Shown in pieces: positions 43,127 to 53,432 of a DNA stretch of 64,000 nucleotides (position 1 is its first letter; each line of letters starts with the position of its first letter). The DNA lies in assembly GCF_001298735.1 (NCBI RefSeq), contig NZ_CYSP01000001.1, positions 124,001-188,000 of the forward strand, given 5' to 3'. The position numbers and the translations under genes were made by a program. The notes below the pieces were generated by a model. The model was not told where the DNA came from. It saw nothing but the letters and a program-made list of their open reading frames with translations, and ran no database searches. The stretch comes from Propionispora sp. 2/2-37 (GTDB lineage: Bacteria; Bacillota; Negativicutes; Propionisporales; Propionisporaceae).

Positions 43127-45205
43127 ATGGCTAAGTTAGGTAAACGCTGGCGTTTGGCGACGGTACCTGAGGAGTTACAGCAAGAGTTGAGCGCCGAATT
43201 TAAGATCAGTCCGGTTACGGCTCAGGTTCTCATAAACAGGGGGCTTACCGATAAAGAAGCTGTCAGGCGGTTTTTATATGGGGAGGAAATCTATAATCCT
43301 TATTTATTAAAAGATATGGACAGGGCTGTTGAACGTATTCATCTGGCTCTTAGCCGTCAAGAAAAAATAACGATTTTTGGAGATTATGATGTAGACGGTA
43401 TTACGGCCAGTGCACTGGTTTATAAATTCTTATCGCGTTTAGGTGGAAGGGTAGCATATTATATCCCACAACGACTGAGTGAAGGGTACGGCCTAAACTG
43501 CGCCGCTCTGGATTACTTACAGGAAAACGGCACCGGCCTGATTATTACGGTTGATTGCGGGATCAGCGCGGAAACGGAAGTCGGCTATATTAATAAAAAA
43601 ATAGACGTTATCATTACTGATCATCACCAACCGCCGGAAAAATTACCGGCTGCTTATGCGATCGTTAATCCTAAACAACCCGGATGTTCTTATCCGGATA
43701 AAAACCTGGCGGGAGTGGGGGTGGCCTATAAGCTTTGCCAGGCGCTGTGCAGGCATGTATGTTTCGATGAAAAAGAACTGGATGGGCTGGATTTGGTTGC
43801 GTTGGGGACGATTGCTGATATTGTACCGTTGCTTAATGAAAATCGGGTATTGGTTAAGCAGGGGTTGAATGTTCTGGTAGACCGCAACAATATAGGATTA
43901 AGGGTGTTAATGCAGGAATGCGGCCTTCCGGTAGGACCTATTGATTCTGATAAAATTGCCTTTATTGTCGCACCTAGACTGAATGCCGCCGGACGGGTCG
44001 GCAGAGCGGATGTTGCGGTTGAGCTACTGATTACAACAGACGAAGTACGTGCCCGAGAACTTGCCGGTTTTTTAGAAAATGAAAATCAAAGCAGGAAAAA
44101 CATAGAGAAAGATATTCTGGCAGAGGCCGAAAAGTTTGTGCAGAGTTGTTCGGATCCTGTATTGGTTTTGTCTGGTAATTGGCATCCGGGAGTCATTGGC
44201 ATTGTAGCTTCGCGGTTAGTTGATACCTACTATTGTCCTGTGGTAATGATCAGTGTTCAAAACGGAACAGGGAAAGCTTCCTGTCGCAGCATTGCCGCCT
44301 TTGACATGTATCAGGCACTGCAAAAATGTTCGGATTTGTTAACACACTTTGGTGGGCATGCCCAAGCGGCCGGTTTTGGTATTGATCCTTCCAACATTGA
44401 AAAATTTCGTCAAAGGCTGAATGATATTGCCAGGCAGGCATTAAGCGAGGAAGATTATCAAAAGGAACTTGCTATTGATGCCTGGACTACTGTAAAAGAA
44501 GTCGATTTTGCACTGCTGGAAGAACTGAAGTGCCTTGCTCCCTATGGAGCAGGCAATCCGGTACCGTTGCTTGCCTGCCGGGATGTGAAAGTAGCGGATG
44601 TTCGTACTGTCGGGCAGAAGGGTGAGCATCTGAAAATGCAGGTGAGGGAGAGCGCGTTTTTTGGTGATGTGATAGCCTGGCAAATGGGGGATTTGGCTTT
44701 ACGCTTTGTACCTGGCAACAGGGTGGACATTGTTTTTTCGCCGGAAATTAATGAGTGGAATGGACACAGGAAAATACAATTGCGTGCACTGGATATTCGG
44801 ATAGCTGTGAAACTAGGGGGGAATCGTGGTATAATAGAAACATTATGTGTATTGCGGGAAACCATCCCGGACAGAACAGTAACCGGATATATATACTTGG
44901 TGTTAAAGCAGCTTATGGGAAGGGAGAGGCAGCTCCTGATAGACCAGGCAAAGATTGCTGATATCATCCGCAGGAAATATAAAGTAACCGTAAACGAACA
45001 GGGGATTAATACGGCAATGCAGATATTGTCAGAATTGAAGCTGCTGCACTTAAAAGAAGCGGGTTTTCAGCAATTTGCTGTTCTTGCTAAGCCACCGGAG
45101 CACAAATTGGATATTGAGCAGTCGGAAACCTTTCGTGCGGGAATGAAACGCCTTAATGAGTTTTCGGCAGACAGACAAAGTATTTCAAACGGAGAAACAT
45201 TCTAG
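43127..45205 (+). CDS. recJ: Single-stranded-DNA-specific exonuclease RecJ
   Basis: A 692-residue 5'-3' exonuclease of the DHH superfamily used in recombination and mismatch repair. Motif I is FGDYDVDGITA (about 85-95), motif III the DHH in IITDHHQPP (about 165), followed by the DHHA1 domain with GGHAQAAGF (about 409) and an OB-fold domain. Beyond this, a C-terminal extension of about 100 residues is present, as in Firmicutes. GGAGGAAAC precedes the ATG. Confidence 0.96.
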   Translation: MAKLGKRWRLATVPEELQQELSAEFKISPVTAQVLINRGLTDKEAVRRFLYGEEIYNPYLLKDMDRAVERIHLALSRQEKITIFGDYDVDGITASALVYKFLSRLGGRVAYYIPQRLSEGYGLNCAALDYLQENGTGLIITVDCGISAETEVGYINKKIDVIITDHHQPPEKLPAAYAIVNPKQPGCSYPDKNLAGVGVAYKLCQALCRHVCFDEKELDGLDLVALGTIADIVPLLNENRVLVKQGLNVLVDRNNIGLRVLMQECGLPVGPIDSDKIAFIVAPRLNAAGRVGRADVAVELLITTDEVRARELAGFLENENQSRKNIEKDILAEAEKFVQSCSDPVLVLSGNWHPGVIGIVASRLVDTYYCPVVMISVQNGTGKASCRSIAAFDMYQALQKCSDLLTHFGGHAQAAGFGIDPSNIEKFRQRLNDIARQALSEEDYQKELAIDAWTTVKEVDFALLEELKCLAPYGAGNPVPLLACRDVKVADVRTVGQKGEHLKMQVRESAFFGDVIAWQMGDLALRFVPGNRVDIVFSPEINEWNGHRKIQLRALDIRIAVKLGGNRGIIETLCVLRETIPDRTVTGYIYLVLKQLMGRERQLLIDQAKIADIIRRKYKVTVNEQGINTAMQILSELKLLHLKEAGFQQFAVLAKPPEHKLDIEQSETFRAGMKRLNEFSADRQSISNGETF

Positions 45206-45271
45206 CATTGGCAACTTTGAAACCGGGTTATTTTACAGTTTAAACCACTAAAGTCCTGGGAGGGTATAAAC

Positions 45272-45784
45272 ATGGATTTTAAAGAAAAAATTAGAGTTGT
45301 CCTGGATTTTCCCGAAAAAGGTATCCGTTTTAAAGATATAACTACTTTGCTTAAAGACGGGACTTCTTTTCATAATGCTGTTGACAGTTTAGCAGCGGCG
45401 TTTAAGAATCAGCAGATTGATATCGTGGTTGGTCCGGAAGCGCGTGGCTTTGCTGTCGGTGCTCCGGTAGCCTATGCCCTGGGAGCCGGTTTTGTGCCGG
45501 TTAGAAAACCGGGAAAACTGCCGGCGGAAACTATACAGCAGCACTATTCTTTGGAATATGGACAGACTTCTTTGGAGATCCACAAGGATTCACTTATTCC
45601 GGGACAAAATGTACTTATTGTTGACGATTTGCTGGCTACTGGAGGAACGACTCAAGCCACTATTGCTTTGGTAGAAAAGCTGGGAGGAAAAGTCAAGGGC
45701 TTGGCGTTTATGATAGAACTGACTTATTTGCAGGGACGAAATAACCTACCAGGTTATAAGATTGTTTCTCTTGTTCAGTATTAG
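45272..45784 (+). CDS. apt: Adenine phosphoribosyltransferase
   Basis: Salvages adenine with PRPP to give AMP. 170 residues, with the PRPP-binding motif [14 protein letters not shown] near residues 112-125, GPEARGF near 54 and the N-terminal [17 protein letters not shown] (core [12 protein letters not shown]). GGGAGGG lies ten bases before the ATG. The recJ-apt-relA order is common in Firmicutes. Confidence 0.97.
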   Translation: MDFKEKIRVVLDFPEKGIRFKDITTLLKDGTSFHNAVDSLAAAFKNQQIDIVVGPEARGFAVGAPVAYALGAGFVPVRKPGKLPAETIQQHYSLEYGQTSLEIHKDSLIPGQNVLIVDDLLATGGTTQATIALVEKLGGKVKGLAFMIELTYLQGRNNLPGYKIVSLVQY

Positions 45785-45834
45785 AATGAGATCCGTCGTG
45801 TACAGTGAATGACATGTTTTAGTGGGGTATGCGT

Positions 45835-48045
45835 ATGTCCAAAGAAACAAATATAACAATAGAACAAGTTATCGAACAAATTCGGGCTTATCAGCCGGAT
45901 GCACCGGTCCATCTTGTGCAAAAGGCGTATGGCATTGCGCATAATGCCCATAATGGACAGAAGCGTATCTCGGGAGAGGAATATATACATCATCCCCTGG
46001 GAGTTGCGAAAATACTGGCGGAATTGCAGATTGACGCGATTACGATCAGCGCATCACTTCTTCATGATGTAGTAGAAGATACGGATTTTTCTTTAGAAGA
46101 GCTGGAAAAACAGTTTGGTAAGGAAATTGCCATGCTGGTTGACGGAGTCACAAAGCTTAGCCGTATTGAATATAAGTCAAAAGAAGAACAGCAACTGGAG
46201 AATTTACGCAAGCTGTTTTTAGCCATGGCTAAGGATATCCGTGTGGTTATGATAAAATTGGCTGACCGGTTGCATAATATGCGGACACTAAAATATATGC
46301 CGGAGGAAAAGCAGCGTAAAGTCGCCCAGGAAACTTTGGAAATATTTGCTCCGCTGGCTCATCGCCTGGGGATGTCGAATATTAAATGGGAGCTTGAGGA
46401 TCTTGCTTTTCGTTATTTAGAGCCGGATAAATACTATGAGTTGGTCGAAAAGGTAAAACAAAAACGTAAAGAACGGGAATTACTGATCAGCTCAGCTATA
46501 GAAATTTTACAGGAGCGCTTGCATTCGGTAGATATACAGGCTGATATCCAGGGAAGACCAAAACATTTTTTTAGTATTTACAAAAAAATGTTGAAGGGCA
46601 ATAAAGACGTAAGTGAAATATACGACTTATCGGCAATCCGTATTATTGTGGATACGGTCAAAGACTGCTATGGCGCGTTAGGTGTGGTGCATACACTATG
46701 GAAGCCATTGCCTTTGCGGTTTAAAGACTACATTGCTATGCCCAAATCCAATATGTACCAATCACTGCATACCACGGTTATCGGCACAGAAGGGCAGCCG
46801 CTGGAGATTCAAATCAGAACTCAGGAAATGCACCGGATCTCCGAGTACGGTATAGCTGCGCATTGGCGGTATAAGGAGGGAAACAAAGGCGCAAGCAGGG
46901 ACTTTGATGAAAAGCTGTCATGGCTTCGTCAACTGCTAGAATGGCAGCAGGATTTACGCGATCCCCGTGAATTCATGGAAACATTAAAACTGGATGTTTT
47001 TGCTGACGAAGTTTTTGTATTTACTCCGAAAGGCGATGTTATTGATTTGCCGGCAGGATCAGTTCCGGTTGATTTTGCTTACCGTATCCATACAGATGTG
47101 GGACATCGCTGTGTGGGGGCCCGTGTAAACGGTAAAATTGTTCCGTTGGAGTACAAACTGGTCAATGGCGATATTGTTGAAATTATTACCAGTAAGCAAG
47201 GAAGCGGCCCCAGCCGAGATTGGCTCAATATTGTCGGTTCTTCTGATACCCGCAATAAGATACGGCAATGGTTTAAAAAAGAAAAACGGGAAGAAAACAT
47301 TGTAAAAGGCCGGGAAATGATTGAAAGAGAATGTAAAAAATTGGGGTATGACTGGAAAGAACTGAATAAAGGGGACCGGCTTAATGAAATTACCAGAAAA
47401 CTAAATATTTCAGGGAATGCTGATGATTTGTTTGCGGCACTGGGGTATGGCGGTGCCACCGCCCATGCGGTTATGGCAAAATTTATTGAGATTTACAAGA
47501 AAGAGCAGCGGGAAGCGACTCCGCCGGATGTATCCAAGCTACTGTCGGAGCTTAAGCCCAAAAGCACAAAAAGTAAATCAAGCCATGGCATTTTAGTGGA
47601 AGGGGAAGCCGGTTTGATGGTTCGGCTCGCCCGCTGCTGCAATCCCGTCCCGGGAGATGCCATTATTGGCTATATTACCCGCGGCAGGGGCGTATCCATT
47701 CATCGGGCAGATTGTACTAATATTTTAAAGCAGCCGGATGAATACGCACGAATGATTGAGGTAAGCTGGGATATTAATACGGACAGCGTCTACCGGGTGC
47801 CTGTTGAAGTACATTGTGCTGATCGGGCCGGTATGCTTTCCGACATATTGATGCTTATTTCCGAGAGCAAAACCAATGTCAGTTCGGTTAATGCACGGGC
47901 GCAAAAAAATAAAACGGCAACGATAACGCTGAGTCTGGATATCAGCAATTTGACACATTTGGAACATATTATGACGAAAATCCGCCGGTTGCGGGATGTA
48001 TATAGCGTACACCGTGCAACCCTTACGATAGGGGGAACCGCATGA
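45835..48045 (+). CDS. relA: Bifunctional (p)ppGpp synthetase/hydrolase (RelA/SpoT)
   Basis: Makes and destroys the stringent-response alarmone. 736 residues with an HD hydrolase domain (HHPLGVAKIL; HD in LLHDVVEDT at about 76), a synthetase domain (RFKDYIAMPKSNMYQSLHT, core FKDYIAMPKSN), a TGS domain (about 390-450), a helical/zinc region with RCCNPVPGD and a C-terminal ACT domain. The intact HD motif predicts hydrolase activity. ATG 45835 is preferred over 45829, which abuts GTGGGG. Overlaps dtd by four bases. Confidence 0.96.
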   Translation: MSKETNITIEQVIEQIRAYQPDAPVHLVQKAYGIAHNAHNGQKRISGEEYIHHPLGVAKILAELQIDAITISASLLHDVVEDTDFSLEELEKQFGKEIAMLVDGVTKLSRIEYKSKEEQQLENLRKLFLAMAKDIRVVMIKLADRLHNMRTLKYMPEEKQRKVAQETLEIFAPLAHRLGMSNIKWELEDLAFRYLEPDKYYELVEKVKQKRKERELLISSAIEILQERLHSVDIQADIQGRPKHFFSIYKKMLKGNKDVSEIYDLSAIRIIVDTVKDCYGALGVVHTLWKPLPLRFKDYIAMPKSNMYQSLHTTVIGTEGQPLEIQIRTQEMHRISEYGIAAHWRYKEGNKGASRDFDEKLSWLRQLLEWQQDLRDPREFMETLKLDVFADEVFVFTPKGDVIDLPAGSVPVDFAYRIHTDVGHRCVGARVNGKIVPLEYKLVNGDIVEIITSKQGSGPSRDWLNIVGSSDTRNKIRQWFKKEKREENIVKGREMIERECKKLGYDWKELNKGDRLNEITRKLNISGNADDLFAALGYGGATAHAVMAKFIEIYKKEQREATPPDVSKLLSELKPKSTKSKSSHGILVEGEAGLMVRLARCCNPVPGDAIIGYITRGRGVSIHRADCTNILKQPDEYARMIEVSWDINTDSVYRVPVEVHCADRAGMLSDILMLISESKTNVSSVNARAQKNKTATITLSLDISNLTHLEHIMTKIRRLRDVYSVHRATLTIGGTA

Positions 48046-48491
48046 GAGCTGTAGTTCAATTAACCGATTCAGCGGAAGTATGGGTTGATAGTCAACTGGT
48101 GGGCAGTATCGAGAGGGGACTGACCGTTTTACTGGGGGTTGAGACAACGGATACCGCACAGGATGTAGTGTATTTGGCGGAAAAAATTGTAAATTTGCGC
48201 ATTTTTCCTGATGATACGGGAAAAATGAATGTATCATTAGTAGACATCAAGGGTGAATTGCTGGTGGTCTCACAGTTTACTTTGCTGGGAGATTGCCGTA
48301 AAGGGCGCAGACCGGGTTTTGACCGGGCTGCTCCGCCGGCGTTGGCATCTATACTATATGATTCTTTTATCGAACAATGTTCACGGGCCGGTATTCGGGT
48401 GGCGAGCGGTAAATTCCGAAGCGACATGGTCGTACGCTTATCCAATCATGGCCCTGTGACGGTATTGTTGGATAGCAAACGGAATTTTTAG
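48042..48491 (+). CDS. dtd: D-aminoacyl-tRNA deacylase
   Basis: Removes D-amino acids and glycine wrongly attached to tRNA. 149 residues with the SQFTLLGD motif (catalytic Thr region, about residue 78) and the cross-subunit Gly-cis-Pro in NHGPVTVLLDS; the family usually has N-D/E-GPVT, so His before GP is a mild variant. Translationally coupled to relA through ATGA. Followed within 11 bases by the metallo-hydrolase. Confidence 0.95.
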   Translation: MRAVVQLTDSAEVWVDSQLVGSIERGLTVLLGVETTDTAQDVVYLAEKIVNLRIFPDDTGKMNVSLVDIKGELLVVSQFTLLGDCRKGRRPGFDRAAPPALASILYDSFIEQCSRAGIRVASGKFRSDMVVRLSNHGPVTVLLDSKRNF

Positions 48492-48502
48492 GAGGGGGAA
48501 AG

Positions 48503-49123
48503 ATGGGAATCGTCAGAATGGAGGTTGGGCCGCTGGGGACGAACTGCTATATTTTTTATTGTAACGCCACCATGCAGGCTGCGGTTATCGATCCCGGCGG
48601 CAGTGCTCCCGAGATCATCAAGGTGATAAATGATAAGCATCTGGAAGTTGCTGCTATTATTAATACTCATGGACATGCCGATCACATTGGAGCAAACAGT
48701 AAGATAAAAAAGGCTACAGGCGCTCCGATATATATTCATCCTAATGATGCTGCCATGCTGACCAGCGCGCGTCTTAATCTTTCTGCGTTTATGGGAAATG
48801 ATGTGACGAGTGATCCGGCAGATCATCTGCTGCAGGAAAAAGATACGATAAGAATAGGAAAAAGTACACTTACCGTACTTTTTACGCCAGGGCATACTCC
48901 CGGAGGTATATGCTTACAGGGAGATTCGGTTATCTTCAGTGGGGATACGCTGTTTGCTGAATCCGTCGGACGTACTGATCTTCCCGGAGGTTCCGGCAAA
49001 CAATTAATTAACAGCATTCAGGATAAATTAATGATTTTACCGGATGAATATAAAGTACTGCCTGGTCATGGCCCGGAAACCAGCATTGGCTGGGAACGCA
49101 AGATGAATCCATTCATCCGATAG
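48503..49123 (+). CDS. MBL-fold metallo-hydrolase (glyoxalase II-like)
   Basis: A 206-residue metallo-beta-lactamase-fold enzyme with the zinc motif THGHADHIG at about 54-62, then HTPGGICL (third His), FSGDTLF (bridging Asp) and LPGHGPET near the C-terminus. It belongs to the YqgX/glyoxalase II-like group, which hydrolyse thioesters in some bacteria; the true substrate is not known. AGGAGGGGGA precedes the ATG. Operon-linked with relA-dtd. Confidence 0.9.
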   Translation: MGIVRMEVGPLGTNCYIFYCNATMQAAVIDPGGSAPEIIKVINDKHLEVAAIINTHGHADHIGANSKIKKATGAPIYIHPNDAAMLTSARLNLSAFMGNDVTSDPADHLLQEKDTIRIGKSTLTVLFTPGHTPGGICLQGDSVIFSGDTLFAESVGRTDLPGGSGKQLINSIQDKLMILPDEYKVLPGHGPETSIGWERKMNPFIR

Positions 49124-49134
49124 TGAGGAGCTCA

Positions 49135-50175
49135 ATGATTAATATTACCACTGCAAACTGGGTGCGGATTGTTGTAATTATTGCTGTTCTATACTTGCTT
49201 AGCCAGGTTACGGTTATTTATCTGCCGGTTATTCTATCGCTGGTTTTGGCTTTTGCTTTAAATCCATTAGTGAATTTTTTTATAGCTGTTCCCATTTGGC
49301 CGTTTAAAAAACATCTGCCGCGCGGAGTTGCCGTACTACTTTCCTTTTTTTGTGTAACCTTGTTTATTTATGGAGTATTAGCCTTTCTCTTAGCACCTTT
49401 TATTGTGGAGTTTTACAAATTTTTGGCCGATTTGCCTGCGTTGGTTTCGAAACTGAAAGGGATTACTTTAGAAATTGAAAAAAATGCCTATAATATTGCC
49501 ATACCGGATAATATTCATACTATCGTTGAGCAATTGGTTAGCGGTGCAACCAGTTATAGCCTGGATTTAGTTAAACGGATGGTAAATACGGCTTTTAATT
49601 TTGCATCAGGTGTGATTGAACTAGTTGTTGTACCGGTTTTAACATACTATTTTCTTAAAGATGGAAGTTGTTTAAAAGAAGAGTTTCTTCATTTATTGCC
49701 ATATAAAAGCAAGCAGAAAGCCCAGGAGATTGTGGAGGAAATGTCCGAGGTTATCAGCCAATATATTCGCGGACAGATCTTGGTTAGCTTTGTAATTGGA
49801 CTCATGGTATTTGCCGGTATGTACATTTTGGGTGTTGACTATCCTATGATTTTAGGTCTGCTGGCTATGCTTACGGAAACCGTTCCGATAATCGGACCGA
49901 TTGTAGGCTCTATCCCGGCTGTTTTGTTGGCTTATACCGCCGGACCAGCATTAACGGTCAAGGTAATCCTATTTTATATTGTCATTCATCAGCTTGAAAA
50001 TCATATTGTAGTTCCTAAAATTATGGGGCATTCGATAGCCATTCACCCGGTCATGATTATTATTAGTTTTCTGATAGGCGGGAAGCTGTTCGGCGTTGTA
50101 GGAATGATGCTGGCAGTACCAGCGGCTGCTCTGATAAGGGTACTTATTAAACACTTATGGGATAAGGAAAGGTGA
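49135..50175 (+). CDS. AI-2E family transporter (UPF0118)
   Basis: A 346-residue polytopic protein with about seven to eight helices, an amphipathic region after the third (VSKLKGITLEIEKNAYN) and the family motifs GVDYPMILGLLA and PIIGPIVGSIPAVLLA (core PIIGPIVGSIPA). Family members are secondary carriers, some linked to autoinducer-2 or Na+/H+ exchange; substrate here unknown. ATG 49135 follows TGAGGAG. It follows directly on the hydrolase gene. Confidence 0.88.
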   Translation: MINITTANWVRIVVIIAVLYLLSQVTVIYLPVILSLVLAFALNPLVNFFIAVPIWPFKKHLPRGVAVLLSFFCVTLFIYGVLAFLLAPFIVEFYKFLADLPALVSKLKGITLEIEKNAYNIAIPDNIHTIVEQLVSGATSYSLDLVKRMVNTAFNFASGVIELVVVPVLTYYFLKDGSCLKEEFLHLLPYKSKQKAQEIVEEMSEVISQYIRGQILVSFVIGLMVFAGMYILGVDYPMILGLLAMLTETVPIIGPIVGSIPAVLLAYTAGPALTVKVILFYIVIHQLENHIVVPKIMGHSIAIHPVMIIISFLIGGKLFGVVGMMLAVPAAALIRVLIKHLWDKER

Positions 50176-50182
50176 GTAGAAT

Positions 50183-50626
50183 ATGGGAATTACCATGTCG
50201 CATTTAAAAGAGATGTTTCGCGAACGCCAGTATAAGCTGACAGCACAACGGCAGATCGTACTGCAGGCGTTTTTGGATCATCAGGACGAACATTTGAGTG
50301 CCGAGGATGTTCACAATATTCTGCGGAATCAATCATCGGAGATTGGTTTGGCTACGGTATACCGGACACTGGAATTGTTAAGTGACCTGGGAGTTTTGCA
50401 GAAGATGAATTTCGGCGACGGGCGCAGCCGGTATGAAATTAACGAAGCCAGTACGACTCGGCATCACCACCACCACTTAATATGCCTAGCTTGCGGCAAG
50501 GTCAAGGAGTTTGAAGATGACTTGCTGGAAACACTGGAAAACGCAGTTGCCCGGAAAAGTAATTTCAAAATAGTCGATCATCAATTAAAGTTTTATGGCT
50601 ATTGTCAGGAGTGCCAGGAAAAGTGA
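50183..50626 (+). CDS. Fur family transcriptional regulator
   Basis: A 147-residue metal-responsive repressor with a winged-helix DNA-binding domain (TAQRQIVLQAF, GLATVYRTLELL) and the HHHHHLICLACGKV metal/dimerisation block at about 92-105. CxxC pairs CLAC and CQEC form the structural zinc site. The sequence alone does not separate Fur from PerR or Zur; placement before hemZ would suit an iron or peroxide regulator. AAGGTGAG precedes the ATG. Confidence 0.92.
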   Translation: MGITMSHLKEMFRERQYKLTAQRQIVLQAFLDHQDEHLSAEDVHNILRNQSSEIGLATVYRTLELLSDLGVLQKMNFGDGRSRYEINEASTTRHHHHHLICLACGKVKEFEDDLLETLENAVARKSNFKIVDHQLKFYGYCQECQEK

Positions 50627-50628
50627 AA

Positions 50629-52170
50629 ATGTATTATGTAGTAGCTGCAGGTCAGAATGAGTTTATGTCTGATATCAAGGCTACTATGTCTCTATTTGGT
50701 GTTGAAGAATATAAACCTGAACCGCTTCGGTTTGATGCTAAAGAGTTGGAACGATTGCCGGGAGTTTTTTTTCATCTCCAAAATAATGTGATTTTTCAGG
50801 GTGATGCTGTCAGGGTGAGTACAACCGTATCCTGGTTAGACTTTTGTAATAAGCAGTTGGTAGAGGAAAACACGGCCGAATATCAGGATGAAAAAGCAGA
50901 AAAAGCGGCTAAAAGGCTGATTCGGATTAATCTACTGAGCCTTATGCGGCGAATTACCGGAAAATGGCCGGGGCCTTGGGGCATTTTATCCGGTGTGCGC
51001 CCGACTAAAATAGTACATCGCATGCTGGAAAGAGGAATGGTGCCTGAGAATATTGTCCGGCGCTTAATGCAGGATTACGCAATAGAACCTGATAAAGCCC
51101 ATCTGTTGATGGAAGTGGTTAATCAGCAACGTAGCTTATCGAAGTTGACAACGAGTAAACGGACTATTTGCATTTACATAGGGATACCGTTCTGTCCTTC
51201 CCGTTGTTTGTATTGTTCTTTTCCGGGGTTTACAATTCCGGACCGGGGATATGTACAAATGTTTTTGGCAGCCTTAAAAAAAGACATGGATGCTGCCGCC
51301 AAGCTTATTGAAAAATACCAGTTAAAGGTACAGAGTATCTATGTTGGCGGCGGTACGCCGACTAGTCTTTACAATGACGAATTTTTGCAATTGTTAACGA
51401 TGATACAAAACAGTTTGTGCAGCACGATGCCGCCGGAATACACTATAGAGGCAGGACGCCCGGACAGCCTGAATCTTGCCAAAATTCATCTTATGAAAGA
51501 CTTCGGTGTTACCCGGGTTAGCATTAATCCGCAAAGTATGAGGGAAAAAACTTTAAAAGTCATTGGACGAAACCATACAGTAAACGATATAATAGATATG
51601 TTTCGTGAATTGCGCCGTGCAAAACAGTTTATCATTAATATGGATATTATTGCCGGTTTGCCCGGTGAAGACGAAAGGGACATGGAAAATACGATGCGGA
51701 GCATTGCTTCCTTGCAACCGGATAATATAACGGTACATACGCTGGCCATAAAAAGGGGATCGATCTTAAAAGCATCTCTTGATCAATGCCGTGGAGTTTT
51801 ACCTGATCCCCGGATGACGGAAAATATGCTTCGAATTGCCCGGCGGTACGTCAGCGACCTGGCGATGAAGCCTTACTATTTATATCGGCAAAAATATATG
51901 TCGGGTAATCTGGAGAATGTGGGTTATGCCATACCCGGGAAGGAATGTATCTACAATATCCAGGTGATGGAAGAACGCCAAACCGTAATTGGTATTGGTT
52001 CGGCAGCTGCCACCAAAGCGGTTGACCCTTCCAACTGGCAGGTGTGCAGTTGCCATAATCCCAAGGATATCCGCACTTATATGGAAAATGTCACGACCTA
52101 TCTTATAGATAGAGAGAAACTGATAGCAGGGTTGTTTGAGGATAATAAGGAGGAGTCAAGTACATGTTAA
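50629..52170 (+). CDS. hemZ: Oxygen-independent coproporphyrinogen III oxidase-like HemZ
   Basis: A 513-residue radical SAM protein. The cluster motif CPSRCLYC is at residues 189-196, followed by IYVGGGTPTSL, EAGRPDSL and GLPGEDERDM. The N-terminal 180 residues are the extension characteristic of HemZ. Typical members are annotated as coproporphyrinogen dehydrogenases for anaerobic heme synthesis; some homologs have other roles. ATG 50629 lies eight bases after AGGAA at the fur end. The 3' end overlaps hisS by seven bases. Confidence 0.92.
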   Translation: MYYVVAAGQNEFMSDIKATMSLFGVEEYKPEPLRFDAKELERLPGVFFHLQNNVIFQGDAVRVSTTVSWLDFCNKQLVEENTAEYQDEKAEKAAKRLIRINLLSLMRRITGKWPGPWGILSGVRPTKIVHRMLERGMVPENIVRRLMQDYAIEPDKAHLLMEVVNQQRSLSKLTTSKRTICIYIGIPFCPSRCLYCSFPGFTIPDRGYVQMFLAALKKDMDAAAKLIEKYQLKVQSIYVGGGTPTSLYNDEFLQLLTMIQNSLCSTMPPEYTIEAGRPDSLNLAKIHLMKDFGVTRVSINPQSMREKTLKVIGRNHTVNDIIDMFRELRRAKQFIINMDIIAGLPGEDERDMENTMRSIASLQPDNITVHTLAIKRGSILKASLDQCRGVLPDPRMTENMLRIARRYVSDLAMKPYYLYRQKYMSGNLENVGYAIPGKECIYNIQVMEERQTVIGIGSAAATKAVDPSNWQVCSCHNPKDIRTYMENVTTYLIDREKLIAGLFEDNKEESSTC

Positions 52171-53429
52171 CAACAGGGCCGCGCGGTACAAAGGATATCT
52201 TGCCGGAAAGCAGCGCTTACTGGCAGTATATTGAAACCGTGGCGCGCGATGTATGCCGTATGTTTGCTTATCAGGAGATCCGTACTCCGATTTTTGAGCA
52301 TACCGAACTTTTTTTACGGGGGATCGGAGAAACTACAGATATTGTGGAAAAGGAGATGTATACGTTTACAGACCGCGGCGGACGGAATATTACGCTGCGA
52401 CCGGAGAATACGGCAGCTGTCGTTAGATCTTTTCTGGAAAATAAGCTGTATGCCGGAGCCCAGCCCACAAAATTGTTTTATATCGGTCCGATGTTCCGTT
52501 ATGATCGTCCCCAGGCGGGCAGGTTTCGTCAATTTCATCAATTTGGTGTGGAGGTACTGACGGCCCAAGGTCCTGCTGTTGATGCTGAAATTATTATGCT
52601 GGCAGTGAACTTCTTTAAGACGTTAGGGCTTGATGACTTACAGCTTTATATTAACTCGGTAGGCTGTCCCGTTTGTCGGCCGCTGTATCGTAGCAAGCTG
52701 CAGGAGTTTTTGCGGGACAAACTGTCACATTTGTGTTCGGACTGCCAGTCAAGATTCGACCGAAATCCTATGCGGATTCTTGATTGTAAAAAGGAAGGGT
52801 GCAATAAGCATTCGGAGGGAGCCCCACAAATGGTCGATTGTTTGTGTGAAGAATGCCGGGAGCATTTTTCACAGCTTAAAGAGCTGCTTTCTGCCACAGG
52901 AGTTGATTTTAACCTGAATCCGCGCCTAGTCCGGGGACTGGATTACTATACAAAAACTGCATTTGAAATTCAGTATGCTCCGCTTGGCGCACAAAGTGCG
53001 GTTTGTGGGGGCGGCCGTTACGACGGCCTGGTGAGTGAATGCGGCGGACAGGAAACGCCGGGTATCGGTTTTGCCATCGGACTGGAGCGAGTGATGCTGG
53101 CATTAGAGAAACAACGTCTTTTACCGGAAAAAAAGGACGGTATTGATGTTTTCATTGCGCCTATAGGCGCAGAGATGCAAATACCGGCTTTTGTATTATT
53201 GGGTAAACTGCGTGAAGCAAAATTAACAGCCGACATGGATTATATGGGACGGGTCATAAAAGCCCAAATGAAGCATGCCAATAAATATCCTGCACGGTAT
53301 GTTGCGATTATTGGCGAGACAGAGGCTGCCACCGGCAAAGTGATGCTCAAGAATATGTCCAGTGGTGAGCAGACGCTGATTGCTGTTGATGAGGTTGCTG
53401 ACAGGATTTACATGGAGACGGGGGAATAG
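52164..53429 (+). CDS. hisS: Histidine--tRNA ligase
   Basis: A class II synthetase of 421 residues. N-terminal GPRGTKDILP, motif 2 in LFYIGPMFRYDRPQAGRFRQFHQFGVE (core MFRYDRPQAGR), histidine A motif LVRGLDYYTKTAFE and motif 3 in GIGFAIGLERV. AAGGAGG lies nine bases before the ATG, within the end of hemZ. No T-box precedes it. aspS follows after three bases. Confidence 0.97.
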   Translation: MLTTGPRGTKDILPESSAYWQYIETVARDVCRMFAYQEIRTPIFEHTELFLRGIGETTDIVEKEMYTFTDRGGRNITLRPENTAAVVRSFLENKLYAGAQPTKLFYIGPMFRYDRPQAGRFRQFHQFGVEVLTAQGPAVDAEIIMLAVNFFKTLGLDDLQLYINSVGCPVCRPLYRSKLQEFLRDKLSHLCSDCQSRFDRNPMRILDCKKEGCNKHSEGAPQMVDCLCEECREHFSQLKELLSATGVDFNLNPRLVRGLDYYTKTAFEIQYAPLGAQSAVCGGGRYDGLVSECGGQETPGIGFAIGLERVMLALEKQRLLPEKKDGIDVFIAPIGAEMQIPAFVLLGKLREAKLTADMDYMGRVIKAQMKHANKYPARYVAIIGETEAATGKVMLKNMSSGEQTLIAVDEVADRIYMETGE

Positions 53430-53432
53430 AGA

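Noticed and set aside
47725..48237. A 170-codon minus-strand frame across the relA-dtd junction
   Set aside because: Overlaps two well-supported genes in full and has no ribosome site or recognisable domain.
50462..50476. A run of five histidine codons resembling an engineered His-tag
   Set aside because: It is internal and part of the normal Fur-family HHHHH-LxC-xxCG metal-binding block.
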